From: Muricea muricata
Lineage: Eukaryota > Cnidaria > Anthozoa > Malacalcyonacea > Plexauridae
Direction of reading: 5' to 3'
Length of the DNA: 64,000 nucleotides
Assembly: GCA_963855995.1 (NCBI GenBank)
Contig: OY979730.1
Span: 9,153,300-9,217,299, forward strand
Made by a program: the position numbers and the translations under genes. Each line of letters opens with the position of its first letter. Position 1 is the stretch's first letter. Shown here one piece after another: positions 61,331-64,000 of the stretch. The notes under the pieces were generated by a model, which was given only the letters and a program-made list of their open reading frames with translations, was not told where the DNA came from and did not search any database.

Positions 61331-61499
61331 TGTAAAATATCAGTAATCACCGGAACACGGGTACTTAACTAAACTGCTGACGATGAGGCGGAACTCATAA
61401 TGAATTAATGAAAATGTGTTTCACTGTAGTTATCATATAATGTAATTGCCAAGCTGAATGAATAATTCTCCAGTAACTACGTCATATGAATAATTTACA

Positions 61500-62080
61500 A
61501 TTATGAGAGTAGTGGGGGGGGGGGCAGCATAAAGATTGAAGTAGTGTCAAGGAAGGGGTACTACCCTGACGGGTACTAGGCGAAGAAGTAGAGTAAACAG
61601 GAGGAAGAAAATTAAGTTGGAGTAAATAAGGGGGATTGGGGTAAAGAAGGGGAGAAGCAGGATAAAGAAACCAGTGGAAGGGGGTGCTATCCTGGAAGGA
61701 GTACCCGGGAAAGAAGAGGGTGAACAGGAGGAAAAGTAGATTGGAGTACAGAAAGGGGAAATTAAACGGATCAGGAAATTCAGACTTGCAATTCAAATGA
61801 AAGGCAGCTCATTGGTCATGTAAACACTCGTTAAATCATGGTTCTCGCTTGCCTTTAGGTTGGAATCATCTTTGAATTTGAACTGAAAGTCTGAATTTGC
61901 ATGTTTCTTGTATAGAGTGCAGTGTATCAGAACAGAAGAGGTTTTGAAGAAAAAGAAAGAAAGAATAAAAGTAAGTTAAAATTTGTAAAGAATAATGAAG
62001 AAACTATTGGTACAGCACTTGATACATGATGATAATCATCATTATAAACTCTCTATTAATCCGGGGGGGGGGTATAATAG
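61500..62080. repeat. G/GA-rich low complexity
   Basis: GGGGGGG tracts (61513, 62062) and GGGGAGAAGCAGG-type words at 61600-61760. The internal motif GGGGTACTACCCTGACGGGTAC / GGGGTGCTATCCTGGAAGGAGTAC occurs twice. The Pro/Ser/Phe-rich minus ORF here is compositional. Confidence 0.6.
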
Positions 62081-62126
62081 AGAATTTGCAATGATAGTAA
62101 GTATATTGTAATATTTGGGTTTTTAC

Positions 62127-62211
62127 CACTAAATCCTCTTGAAAGTTCTTTTTGGCTGTGGCTTCTCTCATCACAGTTGTCTGTGCTTGTCTTGCAAAAT
62201 CTCTGGAATAT
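62127..62211 (-). CDS. Weak candidate exon (85 nt)
   Basis: On the minus strand, acceptor ACGTTATAG, then 85 nt open as YSRDFARQAQTTVMREATAK and onward, then donor GTAAAA. The peptide is helical and polar like real coding sequence. A possible upstream first exon on the same strand (ATGGCGAGGAAGGTACG, near 62685) could not be joined by a clear splice. Unknown product. Confidence 0.25.
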
Positions 62212-63069
62212 CTATAACGTGAAGGTCAATATTTAAGATTAGAAAAATAGAAACCGTAAAATAGAAAGAAATTTAAATCGTGGCGAATACTTTTTACGGT
62301 CTTGCTGGCATGACAAAAAGAGAGTATAGATTTATAAGATCATGTTGATTTATCCTTTATCTGAACTATATTTAACTTAGATTTTAAAATAGATTTCACC
62401 CTGGTAAGCAGACCGAATGGGTTTTCAAACAAGATAACATTTAATGACTAAAACGTGCACAGAATAGTTAGAGAATGCTTACATGTCGAATAAAAATCCA
62501 ATACTTTTAATGTCCAACTACACAATAGCGATTTTCGTTGCATTTCTAGACTGGAGAAGAAGACGACGCCATTTTGATTTTGATTTCTCCCGACAACGGC
62601 AGATTTGTCTTCGCAATTTTTTTCCATTTCTTCGTCGTTTCAGCTCCAATTTGCTCGTTGTGTTTCTTTCGTACCTTCCTCGCCATTTCCGTACAACCAA
62701 TGGACATTTATACTCAAGATTAAGACTGTATTGAGACTTTCAAAATGTTCGTCAGGAGACATAAAAATCGAAGCTTCTTCTTCGGGTTGCAGAAGCAAAT
62801 GACGTCAGACGACCTTTGTCCGCCAGCAAATACCCGTATGTATAACATTCAATGATCTTTTTAGGAAGCTGAAAATCAGTTTTTATTGCGCGAACGAAAT
62901 GTTTTTGCCATTATTTCTTACTCAGGTCTTTGTTCTACTACTTTACTTCCAGTTTAGTTAGGTAACTTGCCAAAAGAAACGCCTGTAAGGGACAATTTTG
63001 CATTTTTTTTTTATTTCGATGCTGATGAAGAAGAGAAGACTCGTTAGAGCTTTCATTGGCAAATATCTT

Positions 63070-63210
63070 TCCCTCCGTGGCCGAGAGGTAAAGACAACTG
63101 TCTTGACTTCGATTTTGGGTGGATCGAGGACCGGTCCAGTTCAACTGAGTTTGGTAAGAATTTAATTCTGATCGGTGCTCGATCCACCCAAAACTGAAGT
63201 CAAAGCTGGG
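63070..63210. repeat. tRNA-like sequence and inverted repeat
   Basis: TCCGTGGCCGAGAGGTAAAGAC resembles the 5' part of a class II tRNA (A-box GTGGCCGAGAGG). It is followed by CTTGACTTCGATTTTGGGTGGATCGAG, whose reverse complement lies at 63180-63205. No intact acceptor stem or B-box, so a tRNA pseudogene or SINE head inside a fold-back is likely. Confidence 0.45.
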
Positions 63211-63339
63211 CGTGGAGTGCAGGAAAACACTAGGCAGTACCGCGAGGCCAAGGAGGCAAACGTTATTTTCCTAGTGTTGTTAACTAATATTTAAGCAAAT
63301 TTCATTAACTTGACTGTTGGGGACAGACCTGTAGGGTTG

Positions 63340-63500
63340 GTGCATTGAAGACTTCTCGTCGTTATTTCCCTTCGTTCAAGAAGACAAGTTGTCTTCATCG
63401 AGAAATAACGACGAAAAGACTTCAAGACACCACTAAACCACTACACTTTAAAGCTACAGTGTAGTGGTTTAGCTAGCTAAACCACTACACTGTGCCAATA
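63340..63500. repeat. Two adjacent palindromes
   Basis: TTGAAGACTTCTCGTCGTTATTTC / GAAATAACGACGAAAAGACTTCAA form one hairpin around 63385. CCACTAAACCACTACAC / GTGTAGTGGTTTAGCTAGCTAAACC form a second, immediately after. Confidence 0.75.
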
Positions 63501-64000
63501 ATATATGGCTGACTTCTTCCTAACGCTTACGGTACGACCATGGATGCGCAAAGATGCGCAAACACATTAAAGCCTTGAAAGCAAGTGTTTTCTTTTAGGA
63601 AAGAATCAAGGACGACAACGCTTACTAAATCAAAGCCGTCTAGTCATGTTTTAAGTACTTCAGCTGTTTAACGATCTTTTACCAGATCTTTGCAAGAGGA
63701 AAAGTAAAATTTTGCATCATTATTATTAACTTTCCGTCAGTCGTTTCTTTCTTGATCGAGCATTATATGCCATTGTGTTCAGTGTCCTTGATATAGGAGC
63801 CATATACTTATGGCCTTGGGTTTAATTCCCAAACACTGAATGGCAGTGTTTTGCTCTTCCAATGAGATAACAAGATGGCACTGTAGAACGCGTGGTTTTA
63901 TATAAGCTACGAGCGTCAAGATATCCTTGATAGGTAACTATTGATCCTAAAATGGCACTTATGTTCACTGCCAATAGGAACGTTTTCAACTCACAGCTTG
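63500..64000. other. Right edge, nothing recognised
   Basis: No exon, RNA gene or repeat that I can support. Confidence 0.3.

Overview
The window looks like nuclear DNA of an early-branching animal, most likely an anthozoan cnidarian (inference). Protein-coding sequence is sparse and cut into many short GT-AG exons. Introns run up to 13.8 kb, base composition is AT-rich, and most of the length is short non-autonomous transposons, tRNA-derived SINEs, hairpins and minisatellites. There is no operon structure and no bacterial gene signal.

Layout. (1) 738-5339, minus strand: first two coding exons of a CABIT-like (THEMIS/GAREM-type) signalling-adaptor gene that runs off the left edge. (2) 5340-16906: about 11.6 kb with no gene I can support, filled with repeats. 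(3) 16907-46193, plus strand: a 16-exon gene for a class III facilitative sugar transporter (GLUT10/GLUT12-like). I reconstructed it exon by exon; phases agree throughout and it encodes about 671 residues. (4) Inside the 13.8-kb intron between its exons 5 and 6, on the opposite strand, lie four intronless genes: a TIR-domain protein (23666-24496) and three tandem paralogs of a protein I do not recognise, with a helical N-terminal half and a beta-strand-rich, probably propeller-like C-terminal half. Two paralogs are intact (29917-31656, 34341-36095). The third (25969-27729) carries one CGA-to-TGA nonsense change. (5) 46194-64000: repeats, a 5'-truncated CR1-like reverse-transcriptase fragment (47783-48628), an AT-rich block with short unexplained ORFs, and two weak candidate exons near the right end.

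How the parts relate. The transporter is a plasma-membrane or endomembrane sugar carrier. The TIR gene and the paralog array are guests in its intron and share orientation with each other, not with the host. A TIR protein beside a recently expanded family suggests an innate-immune or stress locus, but that is inference. Each paralog unit carries its own upstream block, its own AATAAA signal about 180 nt after the stop, and the same hairpin element downstream, so whole units were duplicated.

The repeat content is informative in itself. It includes a perfect 75-bp-arm hairpin, a 701-bp element with 29-bp terminal repeats and a 9-bp target duplication whose empty site survives in related copies, nested elements, and a dispersed CAA/TTG-rich element present in at least six places.
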